Source: Advenella mimigardefordensis DPN7 (GTDB taxonomy: Bacteria > Pseudomonadota > Gammaproteobacteria > Burkholderiales > Burkholderiaceae_B). Taken from it: a stretch of DNA of 64,000 nucleotides. A program made the translations under genes and the position numbers. The notes under the pieces are model-generated. The model was given only the letters and a program-made list of their open reading frames with translations. It made no database searches and had not been told where the DNA came from. The DNA lies in the NCBI RefSeq assembly GCF_000521505.1, contig NZ_CP003915.1:2728001-2792000 (forward strand). Reading direction: 5' to 3'. Of this stretch, positions 1 through 8,895 are shown one piece after another. Within the stretch, counting starts at the first letter, position 1; every line of letters starts with the position of its first letter.

Positions 1-15
1 AACGCGTCTTTTCAC
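1..15 (-). CDS. fabF: 3-oxoacyl-[ACP] synthase II, first five codons (partial)
   Basis: Only the 5' end of the gene is in the window. Read on the minus strand, a GTG start is followed by codons for Lys-Arg-Arg-Val, the usual beginning of FabF. A clear ribosome binding site, AGGAG (22-26), lies six bases before the GTG. Position directly downstream of acpP is the standard place for fabF, the condensing enzyme that elongates acyl-ACP in type II fatty-acid synthesis. The identification rests on five codons, the ribosome binding site and synteny, so the rest of the protein cannot be judged from here. Confidence 0.75.
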
Positions 16-154
16 GGTTGGCTCCTACCCTATACTGAAGTAAATATGAATCAAATCCCTGAAATAAAAAAAGGGTCTGGAAAAGGTTTATACCGTCCAT
101 ATCGCAAGGGATATTGACGTGAGCCACTTTCCAAAACCGCTTTTTTTATTGCAA

Positions 155-175
155 CCGGCAGTGTATGCACGCCGG
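155..175 (-). other. Hairpin between acpP and fabF
   Basis: CCGGC (155-159) pairs with GCCGG (171-175), and inside it GTG (161-163) pairs with CAC (168-170), with one unpaired base. There is no T-run after it on the minus strand, so it is not a standard terminator. In the acpP-fabF transcript it could be a processing or stability element, which would suit the much higher need for ACP than for FabF. That role is inference. Confidence 0.4.
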
Positions 176-189
176 CTGGCTCGCACAAA

Positions 190-426
190 TTAACCTTTGT
201 GAGAGTTGATATAGTCCACTGCCTGCTGAACGGTTGTAATTTTTTCAGCTTCTTCGTCAGGAATTTCTGTTTCGAACTCGTCTTCAAGTGCCATGACCAA
301 CTCAACCATGTCCAGTGAATCTGCACCCAGGTCGTCAAGAAATGAAGACTCATTTTTGATTTCTGCTTCATTTACACCAAGTTGTTCTGCGACGATCTTC
401 TTGACGCGTTGTTCGATGCTATCCAT
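190..426 (-). CDS. acpP: Acyl carrier protein
   Basis: This 78-residue acidic protein carries acyl chains as thioesters on a 4'-phosphopantetheine arm during fatty-acid synthesis. The attachment motif is visible as GADSLD, with Ser37 as the modified residue, and the length is normal for AcpP. The start chosen is the ATG at 426, preceded by a GGAG-type ribosome binding site. An upstream in-frame start at 483 would add 19 residues unlike any ACP and is rejected. It sits between fabG (318 bp upstream) and fabF (downstream), the classic order. The large gap before it suggests its own promoter in addition to read-through from fabG. Confidence 0.98.
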   Translation of the reverse strand: MDSIEQRVKKIVAEQLGVNEAEIKNESSFLDDLGADSLDMVELVMALEDEFETEIPDEEAEKITTVQQAVDYINSHKG

Positions 427-744
427 GTAAATCTCCAAAGGGGGAAAATCCCGCAATTTTAGCCAACTACAAACCGATTGCAAAAGGCTTTATGTGAAAA
501 AAATATTTTAGCGAAACTGGTTTCTGAAAACAGTAAAACTAAAACACAGTTTAAAAATAAACAACTGCTCTTTTACGTACCCTGCATTTTAGTAAAATTT
601 CAGCTCTGTATAAGAAAAAGAACCTCACTGCCTCAAATTACCTGCCCTGCACGCCGGCTCTACCCTGTTAAAGGGCATTACCGGCCCGAATCCCGCGCGA
701 GCATGCGACCGGCTCAGGCCGCCCGCTCAACGAGCAAACCCGGC
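427..744 (-). other. fabG-acpP intergenic region
   Basis: A 318-bp stretch without a convincing gene. The half nearest acpP is AT-rich and holds the candidate acpP promoter; the half nearest fabG is GC-rich with short imperfect inverted repeats but no clear terminator with a T-run. Open frames crossing it on the plus strand are antisense to fabG and look like shadows. Confidence 0.5.
505..533 (-). promoter_or_regulatory. Candidate acpP promoter
   Basis: On the minus strand CTGTTT (528-533) and TAAAAT (505-510) are separated by 17 bp. The -10 box is good and the -35 box is weak. It would give a 5' leader of about 70 nt for acpP. A separate acpP promoter is expected because ACP is needed in large excess, but the assignment is by eye only. 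Confidence 0.35.
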
Positions 745-1491
745 TTATTGCATGAACATGCCACCATTGACATGTACAGTTGTACCCGTAATATACCCTG
801 CTCCGGGTCCGGCCAGAAACGCGACGGCATTGGCCACGTCAGCAGGCTGACCCAGACGCCCCAGGGGAATCTGACCCAGCAGCGCGGCAGTCTGGTCTTC
901 ACCCAGAGCGCGTGTCATATCGGTATCGATAAAACCGGGCGCCACGCAGTTAACCGTAATATTGCGACTGCCCAGCTCACGCGCCAATGCACGTGTCATT
1001 CCGGCCACACCGGCTTTGGCCGCCGCATAGTTGGCCTGTCCCGGGTTACCGGCAGATCCCACAACCGACGTCACATTGATAATGCGACCGGCGCGCGCTT
1101 TCATCATGACCCGCAGCACGCCACGCGAGAGGCGGAATACTGAATCCAGATTGGTGCCGATGACAGCAGACCAATCGTCGTCTTTCATGCGCATGGCCAG
1201 GCCATCACGCGTAATACCTGCATTATTGACCAGAATATGCGGGCCGCCCTCTTTACCCAGTTCGGCAAGCAACGCATCGCAGGCGTCGGCATCGGTCACA
1301 TTCAGCACGACGCCACGCCCCTGGCTGCTCGCCAGCATATCGCTGATCGCCTGCGCACCGGATTCAGAGGTGGCGGTACCCACAACGGTGGCGCCGCGTT
1401 TAGCCAGCTCAAGTGCAATGGCCTTGCCCAGGCCACGACTGGCTCCGGTGACCAGTGCAATCTGGCCCGTAAGTTCTTTCTGTTCAGACAT
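745..1491 (-). CDS. fabG: 3-oxoacyl-[ACP] reductase
   Basis: FabG is the NADPH-dependent reductase that converts 3-oxoacyl-ACP to 3-hydroxyacyl-ACP in each elongation round. The 248-residue protein is a short-chain dehydrogenase: nucleotide-binding TGASRGLG near residues 15-22, NNAG at 89-92, and a catalytic Ser142-Tyr155-Lys159 triad. The C-terminal GGMFM segment is typical of FabG. The start at 1491 has a GGAAC-like ribosome binding site. It begins nine bases after the fabD stop, so the two are almost certainly co-transcribed. Confidence 0.97.
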   Translation of the reverse strand: MSEQKELTGQIALVTGASRGLGKAIALELAKRGATVVGTATSESGAQAISDMLASSQGRGVVLNVTDADACDALLAELGKEGGPHILVNNAGITRDGLAMRMKDDDWSAVIGTNLDSVFRLSRGVLRVMMKARAGRIINVTSVVGSAGNPGQANYAAAKAGVAGMTRALARELGSRNITVNCVAPGFIDTDMTRALGEDQTAALLGQIPLGRLGQPADVANAVAFLAGPGAGYITGTTVHVNGGMFMQ

Positions 1492-1500
1492 GGCAGTTCC

Positions 1501-2433
1501 TTATGCGTTGATTTGAGCGAGCGCGGCATCCAGCGATGCCTGGTCATATACCGATACCGTTACCAGCTCGGGCTCGATACGTTTGATCAAACCGGCAAGC
1601 ACTTTGCCGGGACCGCATTCCACCACATGGGTGACACCACGGGCTTTCATGGCCCGGACCGTCTCTACCCAGCGTACCGGATGCCAGGCCTGGCGCACCA
1701 ATGCATCGGCAATCGCCTGCGTACTGGCCGAGACCGCGACATCAACGTTATTGATCACTTCGGCAGCGGGCATATTCAGCCTGAGTTCGCCCAGGGCCTG
1801 TTGCAACACCGCTGCAGCGGGCTCCAGCAGCCGAGAATGAAATGGTGCAGACACCGGCAACAGCAGCGCCCTTTTGGCACCCTTTGCCTTGGCCAGATCG
1901 CAGGCACGCTGCACGGCGTCCTTGTGCCCGGCAATCACCACCTGAGCCGGCGCATTGAAATTGACCGCTTCTACAACTGTATCGCTGCTGGCTTCGCTGC
2001 ACACAGCAAGGACGGTTTCATCATCCAGCCCCAGAATAGCCGCCATGCCGCCTGTACCCACGGGTACCGCGTCCTGCATGGCACTGGCGCGGATACGCAC
2101 CAGACGCACAGCATCTTCAAGCGAGAATGTGCCGGCTGCCGTAAGAGCCGAATATTCACCCAGGCTGTGCCCGGCCATGATCTCCGGCTTAGGGCCACCC
2201 GCCTGACACCAGGCGTCATACATGGCGACACTGCAGGCCAGCATGACCGGCTGCGTGTTGACAGTGAGATTGAGTTCTTCGGCAGGTCCCTTCTCAACAA
2301 GGGCGACCAGATCCTGGTCCAGCGCAGTGGATGCGCGCTGCATGGCAGCGTCGATGGCCGGGTTGCCCGCCCAGCCGGCGAGCATGCCGACGGTTTGCGA
2401 ACCCTGTCCTGGAAATACGAATGCGAGTTTCAT
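1501..2433 (-). CDS. fabD: Malonyl-CoA:ACP transacylase
   Basis: FabD moves malonyl groups from CoA to ACP, supplying the two-carbon donor for fatty-acid elongation. The 310-residue length is normal. The N-terminal FPGQGSQ, the nucleophile elbow GHSLGE with Ser90, and the catalytic His199 in the APFHS motif are all present. It follows fabH by 24 bases in the same direction. There is no strong ribosome binding site before the ATG at 2433, so translation may depend partly on coupling to fabH. Confidence 0.97.
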   Translation of the reverse strand: MKLAFVFPGQGSQTVGMLAGWAGNPAIDAAMQRASTALDQDLVALVEKGPAEELNLTVNTQPVMLACSVAMYDAWCQAGGPKPEIMAGHSLGEYSALTAAGTFSLEDAVRLVRIRASAMQDAVPVGTGGMAAILGLDDETVLAVCSEASSDTVVEAVNFNAPAQVVIAGHKDAVQRACDLAKAKGAKRALLLPVSAPFHSRLLEPAAAVLQQALGELRLNMPAAEVINNVDVAVSASTQAIADALVRQAWHPVRWVETVRAMKARGVTHVVECGPGKVLAGLIKRIEPELVTVSVYDQASLDAALAQINA

Positions 2434-2457
2434 GGTTTTCTGTGTTGAAGTGAAAAG

Positions 2458-3432
2458 TCAGATACGGGCCAGCACGGAACCCCAGGTAAAGCCACCGCCT
2501 ACGCCCTGCATAAGCACCAATTGGCCCTTTTTGATGCGTCCGTCACGACGGGCAACATCAAAAGCCAGCGGCACGCTTGCAGCCGAGGTATTGGCATGTT
2601 CGCCCACCGTTGCCACCACTTTTTCACTGGAGATGCCCAATTTGCGGCCCAGGAAGTCGATGATACGGATATTGGCCTGATGCGGCACCATCCAGTCCAG
2701 ATCACTGAGCTGAACGCCGGCTTTTTCACACACCTGACGTGCTGATTTATCCAGAACCGTTACGGCCTGTTTGAACACGGACTGCCCATCCATACGCAGG
2801 AACGGGTCGCCGGTAACCTGACCATTTTCAATCCGCCCGGCGGTATTCAAAATCGTGTGCAGTGAGCCATCGGCATTCAACTGCGAAGCCAGAATGCCGG
2901 GTTCATCCGATGCCTGCAGCACCATGGCGCCGGCACCATCACCAAACAGAACGCAGGTACCGCGATCATTCCAGTCCAGAATGCGGGAGAACACTTCGGT
3001 ACCGATGACCAGCGCATTGCGCGCATTACCCGCCCGGATAAAACTATCGGCAGTGGTCAGTGCATAAACAAAGCCGCTGCAGACCGCCTGGACATCAAAT
3101 GCAGCACCACCCTTGTTACCCAGTCTGGCCTGAATCAGGCAGGCAGTGCTGGGAAAAATAAAATCGGGCGTGGACGTGGCAACGATAATAAGATCAAGGT
3201 CTGCCGCAGCAATACCTGCATCGGCAAGGGCCTTTTCGGCCGCCAGAAAGCCCAATTCACTGGAGGTGACACCGGCATCGGCCAGATGTCGCTGATGAAT
3301 GCCGGTACGGGTCACAATCCATTCGTCGGACGTTTCAAGACCCCGCTGGGCCATATCTTGAGCAAGCATCGTGTTGGTGACACATTTTGGCGGTAAATAA
3401 CTTCCCGTACCCACGATGGTTGAATAAGTCAT
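2458..3432 (-). CDS. fabH: 3-oxoacyl-[ACP] synthase III
   Basis: FabH starts fatty-acid synthesis by condensing acetyl-CoA (or another acyl-CoA) with malonyl-ACP. The 324-residue protein has the catalytic triad Cys118 (AVCSGF), His251 (PHQAN) and Asn281 (EHANTS), all at the spacing expected for the family. GGAG lies before the ATG at 3432. The gene falls between plsX and fabD, the usual order in proteobacteria. Confidence 0.97.
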   Translation of the reverse strand: MTYSTIVGTGSYLPPKCVTNTMLAQDMAQRGLETSDEWIVTRTGIHQRHLADAGVTSSELGFLAAEKALADAGIAAADLDLIIVATSTPDFIFPSTACLIQARLGNKGGAAFDVQAVCSGFVYALTTADSFIRAGNARNALVIGTEVFSRILDWNDRGTCVLFGDGAGAMVLQASDEPGILASQLNADGSLHTILNTAGRIENGQVTGDPFLRMDGQSVFKQAVTVLDKSARQVCEKAGVQLSDLDWMVPHQANIRIIDFLGRKLGISSEKVVATVGEHANTSAASVPLAFDVARRDGRIKKGQLVLMQGVGGGFTWGSVLARI

Positions 3433-3492
3433 GTATGGCTCCGAAGACGATGTGAATAAGTAAAACAGGCAATTTTATAGTTTTTATAACTA

Positions 3493-4533
3493 TTATGCGC
3501 TGCTTTCCGTATTTTTTGAGCGAATGAGCTGACTGATCTGCAGCACGGAGCTGGAGGTTTTTTCCAGCAATTTGCTGGCCACTGCCTCGCGAGCGCGCTC
3601 CAGCGCGACAGTATAGGCGTAGATATCGGCGGAACCGTGACTTTTGATCACAACACCGCGCAGACCGAGCAATGCCGCGCCATTATGGTTGCGCGAATCG
3701 ACCCGCTTGCGGAAGCGATTCAGAACAGGCCGTGCGAACAGGCCGGCCGCCATGGTGAACGGGTTGCGCATGAATTCATCACGAATCATACTGCCGATCA
3801 TTTTGGACAGCCCTTCGACAGACTTGAGCACCACATTGCCGACAAAACCGTCGCAGACAACCACATTGGTCGTGCCTTTGAAGATATCGTCGCCTTCGAC
3901 ATTACCGTAGAAATTCAGGTTGCTGGCGCGCAGCAGCTCGGCCGCTTCCTTGACCACATCGTTGCCCTTGATGGCTTCCTGCCCGATATTGAGCAAACCG
4001 ATGCTGGGGTTTTCAATATGCTCAACCGATTGCGACAACGCCGCACCCATGATGGCAAATTCAAGCAGATGCTCTGCTGAACAGTCGACATTGGCCCCCA
4101 GATCAAGCACCGTCGTCGTGCCGCCCCGCTGATTGGGAATCGCGGCAGCAATGGCAGGACGATCAATACCTTCCATGGTTTTGAGGACATATCGGGAAAT
4201 GGCCATCCAGGCACCGGTATTGCCCGCAGAGACGCAGGCATCGGCACGGTCATCCTTGACACAGGTGACCGCCACGCGCATGGAGGAATCTTTTTTCTTG
4301 CGCAGCGCGATATCCACCGGGTCTTCCATGGTCACCACTTCGGACGCAGCGACAATTTCAAACTGGGCAGGATTGGCCGGGCGCGCCTGTTTCAGGGCGG
4401 CCTCTACCTGATCAGGCAGACCCACCAGCAGAAAACAGGTATCAGGAAACTTTGCGGCGACCTGAACGGCCGCCGGCACGGTGACGGGAAGGCCGTGATC
4501 GCCCCCCATACAGTCAATTGCAATTCTGATCAC
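3493..4533 (-). CDS. plsX: Phosphate acyltransferase
   Basis: PlsX makes acyl-phosphate from acyl-ACP, the first step of the PlsX/PlsY route to phosphatidic acid, and works at the inner face of the membrane. The N-terminal DCMGGDHG motif and the 346-residue length are characteristic. The start is GTG at 4533, since this gives the standard first residues just before the DCMGGD motif and no ATG is available upstream. It lies 60 bp before fabH and about 100 bp after rpmF, the conserved order. Confidence 0.96.
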   Translation of the reverse strand: MIRIAIDCMGGDHGLPVTVPAAVQVAAKFPDTCFLLVGLPDQVEAALKQARPANPAQFEIVAASEVVTMEDPVDIALRKKKDSSMRVAVTCVKDDRADACVSAGNTGAWMAISRYVLKTMEGIDRPAIAAAIPNQRGGTTTVLDLGANVDCSAEHLLEFAIMGAALSQSVEHIENPSIGLLNIGQEAIKGNDVVKEAAELLRASNLNFYGNVEGDDIFKGTTNVVVCDGFVGNVVLKSVEGLSKMIGSMIRDEFMRNPFTMAAGLFARPVLNRFRKRVDSRNHNGAALLGLRGVVIKSHGSADIYAYTVALERAREAVASKLLEKTSSSVLQISQLIRSKNTESSA

Positions 4534-4636
4534 TATTAATAATGTTTCCGTTACGGTAATACAGCGGGGGTGATCAGAAATGCCGCGAGCAACCGCACCG
4601 ACAGTCCGTCACTTCCCTTACCGGTTAAACAGAGAA

Positions 4637-4819
4637 TTATTCGTCGTTTTTCGTTTTCAGAACTTTGCGACCACGATAAATGCCGTTAGGGCTGATGTGG
4701 TGACGCAGGTGCAATTCACCAGAAGTAGGCTCGATTGCTGTCGCAGGTGTCGTCAGAAAATCGTGCGAACGGTGCATACCGCGTTTTGAAGGTGTCTTTT
4801 TGTTTTGTTGAACGGCCAT
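4637..4819 (-). CDS. rpmF: 50S ribosomal protein L32
   Basis: A 60-residue basic protein starting [14 protein letters not shown], the signature of bacterial L32. No zinc-binding Cys pairs are present, so it is the C-minus form common in proteobacteria. The ATG at 4819 follows a CGGAG ribosome binding site; an in-frame start at 4846 is rejected because it adds non-homologous residues. Its place between yceD and plsX couples ribosome production with lipid synthesis, as in many Gram-negative bacteria. Confidence 0.97.
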   Translation of the reverse strand: MAVQQNKKTPSKRGMHRSHDFLTTPATAIEPTSGELHLRHHISPNGIYRGRKVLKTKNDE

Positions 4820-4875
4820 GATGACTCCGATAATAAAACTGCACAACCCAAAAATTATGCAGAAAATAGGTTAAG

Positions 4876-5430
4876 TTACTGCTTCTTTAAAGCTGCCAGC
4901 GCCGCAAACGGCGATGGTTTTTTGCCTGCCCCTTCGGGCGTGTCCTGATTGTCATACTGCACGCATGCATAATCATGCCTGGGTATGTAGGGCAGACTCA
5001 GAATGAATTCGTCTTCCACCAACTCCAGCACGGGCTGACTGGCCTGAGCCAGAATCCGGTCCGGGATTTCCATATCCGGATCATCGACCTCGTTGTCTTC
5101 GTCCAGCGCAGCCTGATTGGTAACCACTTCCAGCTGCGCAGCACTTTCAACCGCATAGACAAAAGGCCGCATGCACCGCTGGCAAATAAGAATCGGCCGG
5201 GCGCTGACTTCCAGATGAAGATAACGTTTTCCGTACTGGGCGCGCTCTCCACGCACAGACCAGTGTACCAGGCCATCAACCTCTGCCGCGCCTGCCTCGT
5301 CCGACGGCAAAACCTGCGCTGGCAGCAGATCACTCGTGCGTGAAAACACCGACAACGGCGTCTCACCGCTTTGCTCTGCGCCGCGGGAGATAAAATCCAG
5401 TACGTCGATCACAGGATGACCGGGTTTCAT
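4876..5430 (-). CDS. yceD: DUF177 protein YceD (23S rRNA accumulation protein)
   Basis: A 184-residue protein of the DUF177/YceD family, always found next to rpmF and linked in the literature to 23S rRNA accumulation. The central C-x2-C (ICQRCMRPF) and the acidic region near the C-terminus match the family. It is the first gene of the yceD-rpmF-plsX-fab operon. The ATG at 5430 has no obvious ribosome binding site, and a TACAAT box (5444-5449 on the minus strand) lies so near that the message may have a very short leader. Confidence 0.93.
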   Translation of the reverse strand: MKPGHPVIDVLDFISRGAEQSGETPLSVFSRTSDLLPAQVLPSDEAGAAEVDGLVHWSVRGERAQYGKRYLHLEVSARPILICQRCMRPFVYAVESAAQLEVVTNQAALDEDNEVDDPDMEIPDRILAQASQPVLELVEDEFILSLPYIPRHDYACVQYDNQDTPEGAGKKPSPFAALAALKKQ

Positions 5431-5842
5431 AAAATAGCCAGATATTGTATTACAGATATCGACCTGCCGAACATTTTCAGGCGGATCAGTAAAATGGTTA
5501 AATAAAGCGGGCTTACGCCCTTTTTGCCCTATAGCCCTGACAGCCCGGCTATAGGCCTGGCATCAGGCTCGGCTCCATTGGTAAAATCCTGCCAATGCGC
5601 ACTCACCGCCTTTATAACCCGACCCTTTATAACCGACCATATGACAGCGCTATATCAGACAGCACCATATCAAATACCGCCCAATACTGCTATATCGATA
5701 CCGCTATATCACTAGCCGATCCTGTTCTTGCAGACCAATTACACATTCGGTCTTTTCCCGGATTTCGCGGCGGGTTTGCAGTGCTCACCCACACAATTCC
5801 CGGAAAACATAAGATAATAACTTGTTCACATCCGATAAGTCA
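5431..5842. other. yceD-maf divergent intergenic region
   Basis: 412 bp without a supported gene. It separates two divergent operons and must hold promoters for both. The middle (about 5610-5720) is rich in short repeated motifs: two copies of CCxTTTATAACC and several GCTATATC or CCATATC words. I see no RNA gene or terminator in it. Confidence 0.5.
5610..5715. repeat. Cluster of TTTATAACC and CTATATC motifs
   Basis: Within about 100 bp the motif CTTTATAACC occurs twice in close succession, and GCTATATC occurs three times, with further CCATATC variants. The words are AT-rich islands in a GC-rich setting. They lie between the yceD and maf starts, so they may be multiple -10 boxes or operator half-sites, or simple-sequence drift. 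Confidence 0.5.
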
Positions 5843-6454
5843 ATGAAAACCATGTCATTTTCCCCTCCGCGTCTTATTCTCGCGTCATCTTCGGTCTATC
5901 GCAAGGCCATGTTGCAACGCCTGGGCCTGCCCTTTGAGGCTATTTCCCCCGGGATCGACGAGTCCGCTATGCCCGGCGAGGCGCCCGAAGCGCTATCGCA
6001 ACGCCTGTCCCTGGCCAAGGCACAGCACGTTGCCGCCCTGCACCCCGGTAGTGTGGTGATCGGCTCCGATCAAGTAGCGACGCACGACGGCCAGCCCATT
6101 GGCAAGCCGGGCACGCATGAACGCGCTTTCGCACAGCTGCGCGAATTGTCTGGCAAAACCGTCGCCTTCCATAGCGCGCTGGCCGTCACCAACGGCACAC
6201 GCAGCGCCGTTGCCGATGTCATCACACATTGCGTCTTCCGCGAACTGTCAGACCAGGAAATTGAACATTACCTGACCGTGGAAAAGCCGTTTGACACCGC
6301 CGGCAGCGCCAAGGCGGAGGGCCTGGGCATCAGCCTGATGCAATCGATGCACAGTGATGACCCAACCGCTATCATCGGGCTTCCCCTGATCGAGCTGTCA
6401 CGCATGCTGCGCGGTTTCGACCTCAATCCCACGTTACTGGCGCAACCACTATGA
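5843..6454 (+). CDS. yceF: Maf/YceF family nucleotide pyrophosphatase
   Basis: Maf-fold enzymes hydrolyse non-canonical nucleoside triphosphates to monophosphates. The 203-residue protein has the N-terminal LILASSSVYRK motif and a GSDQVA segment; the Ser-Asp-Gln form is typical of the YceF branch, which acts on 7-methyl-GTP. The GKPG motif follows. The ATG at 5843 is preferred over a TTG at 5822 and an ATG at 5852, but no strong ribosome binding site decides. Location opposite yceD-rpmF matches the E. coli order. Its end overlaps the next start by four bases. Confidence 0.9.
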   Translation: MKTMSFSPPRLILASSSVYRKAMLQRLGLPFEAISPGIDESAMPGEAPEALSQRLSLAKAQHVAALHPGSVVIGSDQVATHDGQPIGKPGTHERAFAQLRELSGKTVAFHSALAVTNGTRSAVADVITHCVFRELSDQEIEHYLTVEKPFDTAGSAKAEGLGISLMQSMHSDDPTAIIGLPLIELSRMLRGFDLNPTLLAQPL

Positions 6455-7152
6455 TTGATACGCTTCACCTTCTGCCTGTCAGCCTGGGCGAGGCCGCTAT
6501 CGAGCAATGGCTGCCCGCCGGCGCCCGGCAGCAGGCTTCCGTTCTGAAGACCTATATTGCCGAAAACGCCAAAACCGCCCGCGCATACCTGAAACAGACC
6601 GGCACCGAAGGCCCTATTCAGGACATTACGATTCACACATTGGGCGCCAAAACAGCCGAAGCCGATATCCGGTGCTGGCTCACCGAGACCAGCGGCGCCA
6701 TCGGCCTGGTTTCGGAGGCGGGTTGCCCCGCGGTGGCCGACCCCGGCGCGCGCGTCGTGCTGCTGGCCCATCAACTGGGTATTCAGGTCGTGCCCTGGGT
6801 CGGGCCATCCTCTATTCTGCTGGGCCTGATGGCCAGTGGCCTGGACGGGCAGCGCTTTACCTTTCACGGTTACGTGCCCATTGCGCCGGCTGAACGCAGC
6901 AAGCAGATCAAGGGCTGGGAACAGCTTTCTACCCGCCACAACCAAACGCAATTGTTCATTGAAACGCCCTACCGCAATATGGCCATGTTCGCCACCCTGC
7001 TTCAAACCCTGAATCCAGGTACCCGGCTCTGCATTGCGCGCGCGCTGACCACAGGCGATGAATGGATCCGGACCGATACCATTGCCGGCTGGAAACGACA
7101 GCCGCAACCCGATCTGGACAAATTTCCAACATTGTTTCTGTTTCTGGCCTAG
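6451..7152 (+). CDS. SAM-dependent methyltransferase, tetrapyrrole-methylase fold (RsmI-like)
   Basis: A 233-residue protein of the family that includes RsmI, which 2'-O-methylates C1402 of 16S rRNA. Family features visible are the GLVSEAGCPAVADPG motif around residues 88-103 and GPSSILLGLMASG around 120-132. RsmI itself is usually about 280 residues, and the first residues here differ from it, so this is probably the shorter paralogue often encoded beside maf in betaproteobacteria. Its substrate is unknown. It overlaps yceF by four bases (ATGA), pointing to translational coupling. Confidence 0.8.
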   Translation: MIDTLHLLPVSLGEAAIEQWLPAGARQQASVLKTYIAENAKTARAYLKQTGTEGPIQDITIHTLGAKTAEADIRCWLTETSGAIGLVSEAGCPAVADPGARVVLLAHQLGIQVVPWVGPSSILLGLMASGLDGQRFTFHGYVPIAPAERSKQIKGWEQLSTRHNQTQLFIETPYRNMAMFATLLQTLNPGTRLCIARALTTGDEWIRTDTIAGWKRQPQPDLDKFPTLFLFLA

Positions 7153-7175
7153 AACCCCAGAGATCCCGGGGCAGG

Positions 7176-7203
7176 CTGACCGGGCTGACCGGGCTTGACC
7201 GGA
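7176..7203. repeat. Short tandem repeat, 9-bp unit
   Basis: CTGACCGGG occurs twice head to tail (7176-7193), followed by a ten-base variant CTTGACCGGA (7194-7203). It lies just after the methyltransferase stop, between convergent genes. It is probably slippage; no function is suggested by the sequence. Confidence 0.6.
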
Positions 7204-7224
7204 CATACTGGACATGCGGGGCCT

Positions 7225-7251
7225 TGCGGGGTTACAACGCCCGCACTTTTT
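7225..7251 (+). terminator. Probable terminator of the yceF operon
   Basis: TGCGGG (7225-7230) pairs with CCCGCA (7240-7245) across a nine-base loop, followed by C and TTTTT. The stem is only six pairs but GC-rich, and the site is between two convergent genes. Confidence 0.5.
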
Positions 7252-7281
7252 CCAAAGGCGCGAACGTTATTGTGATAAACA

Positions 7282-8091
7282 CTAGGGCTGTGGCGAGGAC
7301 ATCTGGCGCGCCAGATCTTCAGCTATGGCCAGTGTCTGCGCATCCACCTGACCGGCGTAGTCGGCCGGTCTATAATGCATCTGGAAGGCACGCACAACCT
7401 GTCGCGTCTGCGCATCCCACACGCCGGTTTGCGCGATCGGGTAACCTATACGCGCCAGCAATCCCTGAACAACCGAGGCATCTGACAGCGTACGGGCATC
7501 CAGCAATGGGATGCGCTGCACGACGGCTGATTCATCGTACCAGCGGCCCAGCCCCTGTTGCGCCAACGCCCGCCAGGGAAAAGCAGGACCGGGATCGCTC
7601 TTGCGCAAGGGGGCAATATCGCTATGCGCCACAATATTCCAGGCACTCACGTGATGACGCGACTGAATATCACGCAGCAACGCCACCAGCATAGTGATCT
7701 GCGCGGGCGAATAAGTCGCCCAGCGAGTATGCGCAGCGTCCAGCGGCCCGGCATTGACCATTTCAATACCAATGGACATGGCATTCAGATTGGGATACTC
7801 AAACCACTGGCTCGCCCCGGCATGCCAGGCACGCCGGTTTTCGTCGACCAGCGAAAAGATTCTGACCGGCTCATCTGTTATCAGATAGTGAGCACTCACC
7901 TGCCCCTGCGACAACAAACGCAGGGATTCTGCACGATTTTCAGAGGTGTAGTGCAGCACGATAAAACGAACCCGGCTATCCTGACTACTTGCGCGCAGCG
8001 ACGTATCGATGGGCAATGCAGGCAAACCTGCGGTGCAGGCGCCAAGCCCCAGTGCCGCGGTTGCCAGTAGCAGCCAGGCCCGTCTTTGCAT
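7282..8091 (-). CDS. amiD: N-acetylmuramoyl-L-alanine amidase, AmiD-like lipoprotein
   Basis: The enzyme cleaves the amide bond between muramic acid and the peptide stem of peptidoglycan or anhydro-muropeptides. After an N-terminal lipoprotein signal ending at a LGAC lipobox (about residues 16-19), an Amidase_2 (PGRP-like) domain follows: VLHYT supplies the first zinc His, GIEMVN and VAHSDIAP supply later active-site residues. The last 70 residues look like a peptidoglycan-binding domain. With the signal it would sit in the outer membrane, as AmiD does and cytosolic AmpD does not. The ATG at 8091 has a GAAGGCGG ribosome binding site; an upstream ATG at 8166 would bury the signal peptide. Confidence 0.88.
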   Translation of the reverse strand: MQRRAWLLLATAALGLGACTAGLPALPIDTSLRASSQDSRVRFIVLHYTSENRAESLRLLSQGQVSAHYLITDEPVRIFSLVDENRRAWHAGASQWFEYPNLNAMSIGIEMVNAGPLDAAHTRWATYSPAQITMLVALLRDIQSRHHVSAWNIVAHSDIAPLRKSDPGPAFPWRALAQQGLGRWYDESAVVQRIPLLDARTLSDASVVQGLLARIGYPIAQTGVWDAQTRQVVRAFQMHYRPADYAGQVDAQTLAIAEDLARQMSSPQP

Positions 8092-8184
8092 GTTTCCGCC
8101 TTCTGTTTCATTCTGATTAAGTATTTTCTGACGCAAACGACGTCCGGTCAATAGCGGCCAGCGCAACAGCCTTCCTGTAAAGCG

Positions 8185-8865
8185 TTATACAGCGACCGTG
8201 CGCCGCCGATTGCGCCATGCACGCACTATCCGCCAGAGCAATAGCAGCGCCAGCAGCGTACCATACAGAATCGGCTCGGCAAAGTCATGCTTGCCAGCCC
8301 GCATCAGCCAGAAGTGCACAATACCAAGCACACCAATCGCATAAATCATCCGATGCAGGCGCATCCACTTGAGTCCCAGCCGGCGCATCCAGCCCTGCGT
8401 AGAGGTCAGCGCCAGCGGCAGCATCAGCAGAAACGCCGCCATGCCGACAAAGATAAAGGTGCGATCCAGCACATCCTTGATCATGGATGACAAATCCATA
8501 TTACGATCCAGCACCACCCAGGTCAGCAAATGCAGCACCACATAAAAGAAGGCGAACAGCCCCAGCATGCGTCGCACTCGCACCAGCGCAGGCTGGTCCA
8601 GCAACTGCCGGACCGGCGTTACCGCAAGCGTGAGCAGCAGCATGGCGAGCGTCCAGAAACCGGAAGAACGGGTAATGAATTCGACAGGATTGGCTGTCAG
8701 GCCATCGGTGTACCCCAAATAGAACCAGCGCAAAAAAGGGATCAGACAGAGAACAAACAGCAAGGGCTTAAAGCGTCCCACCTGGCTGGCGGTCCAGCGC
8801 CTGCGCGTCATTGCAGCCGCCCTGGTGGCAGCCACTGGCGGCGCCACACCGGTAAAATCAGACAT
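8185..8865 (-). CDS. msrQ: Heme-binding membrane subunit MsrQ
   Basis: MsrQ (formerly YedZ) is a b-type haem membrane protein that passes quinone-pool electrons to the periplasmic reductase MsrP. The 226-residue protein has about six hydrophobic helices and conserved His residues at HLLTW and in the RLHRMIYAIGVLGIVHF segment. It begins 30 bases after msrP ends, in the same direction, matching the conserved msrP-msrQ pair. The ATG at 8865 follows a GGGGTGG sequence. Confidence 0.94.
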   Translation of the reverse strand: MSDFTGVAPPVAATRAAAMTRRRWTASQVGRFKPLLFVLCLIPFLRWFYLGYTDGLTANPVEFITRSSGFWTLAMLLLTLAVTPVRQLLDQPALVRVRRMLGLFAFFYVVLHLLTWVVLDRNMDLSSMIKDVLDRTFIFVGMAAFLLMLPLALTSTQGWMRRLGLKWMRLHRMIYAIGVLGIVHFWLMRAGKHDFAEPILYGTLLALLLLWRIVRAWRNRRRTVAV

Positions 8866-8895
8866 AAAACCACCCCGTCATGCAATTGCTGTCGT

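Noticed and set aside
478..1143. Long plus-strand open frame opposite fabG
   Set aside because: It is a mirror frame over a well-supported gene, lacks a ribosome binding site and has no recognisable domain.
1237..2448. 403-codon plus-strand frame opposite fabD and fabG
   Set aside because: Antisense to two clear genes; composition is what GC-rich codon bias gives on the opposite strand.
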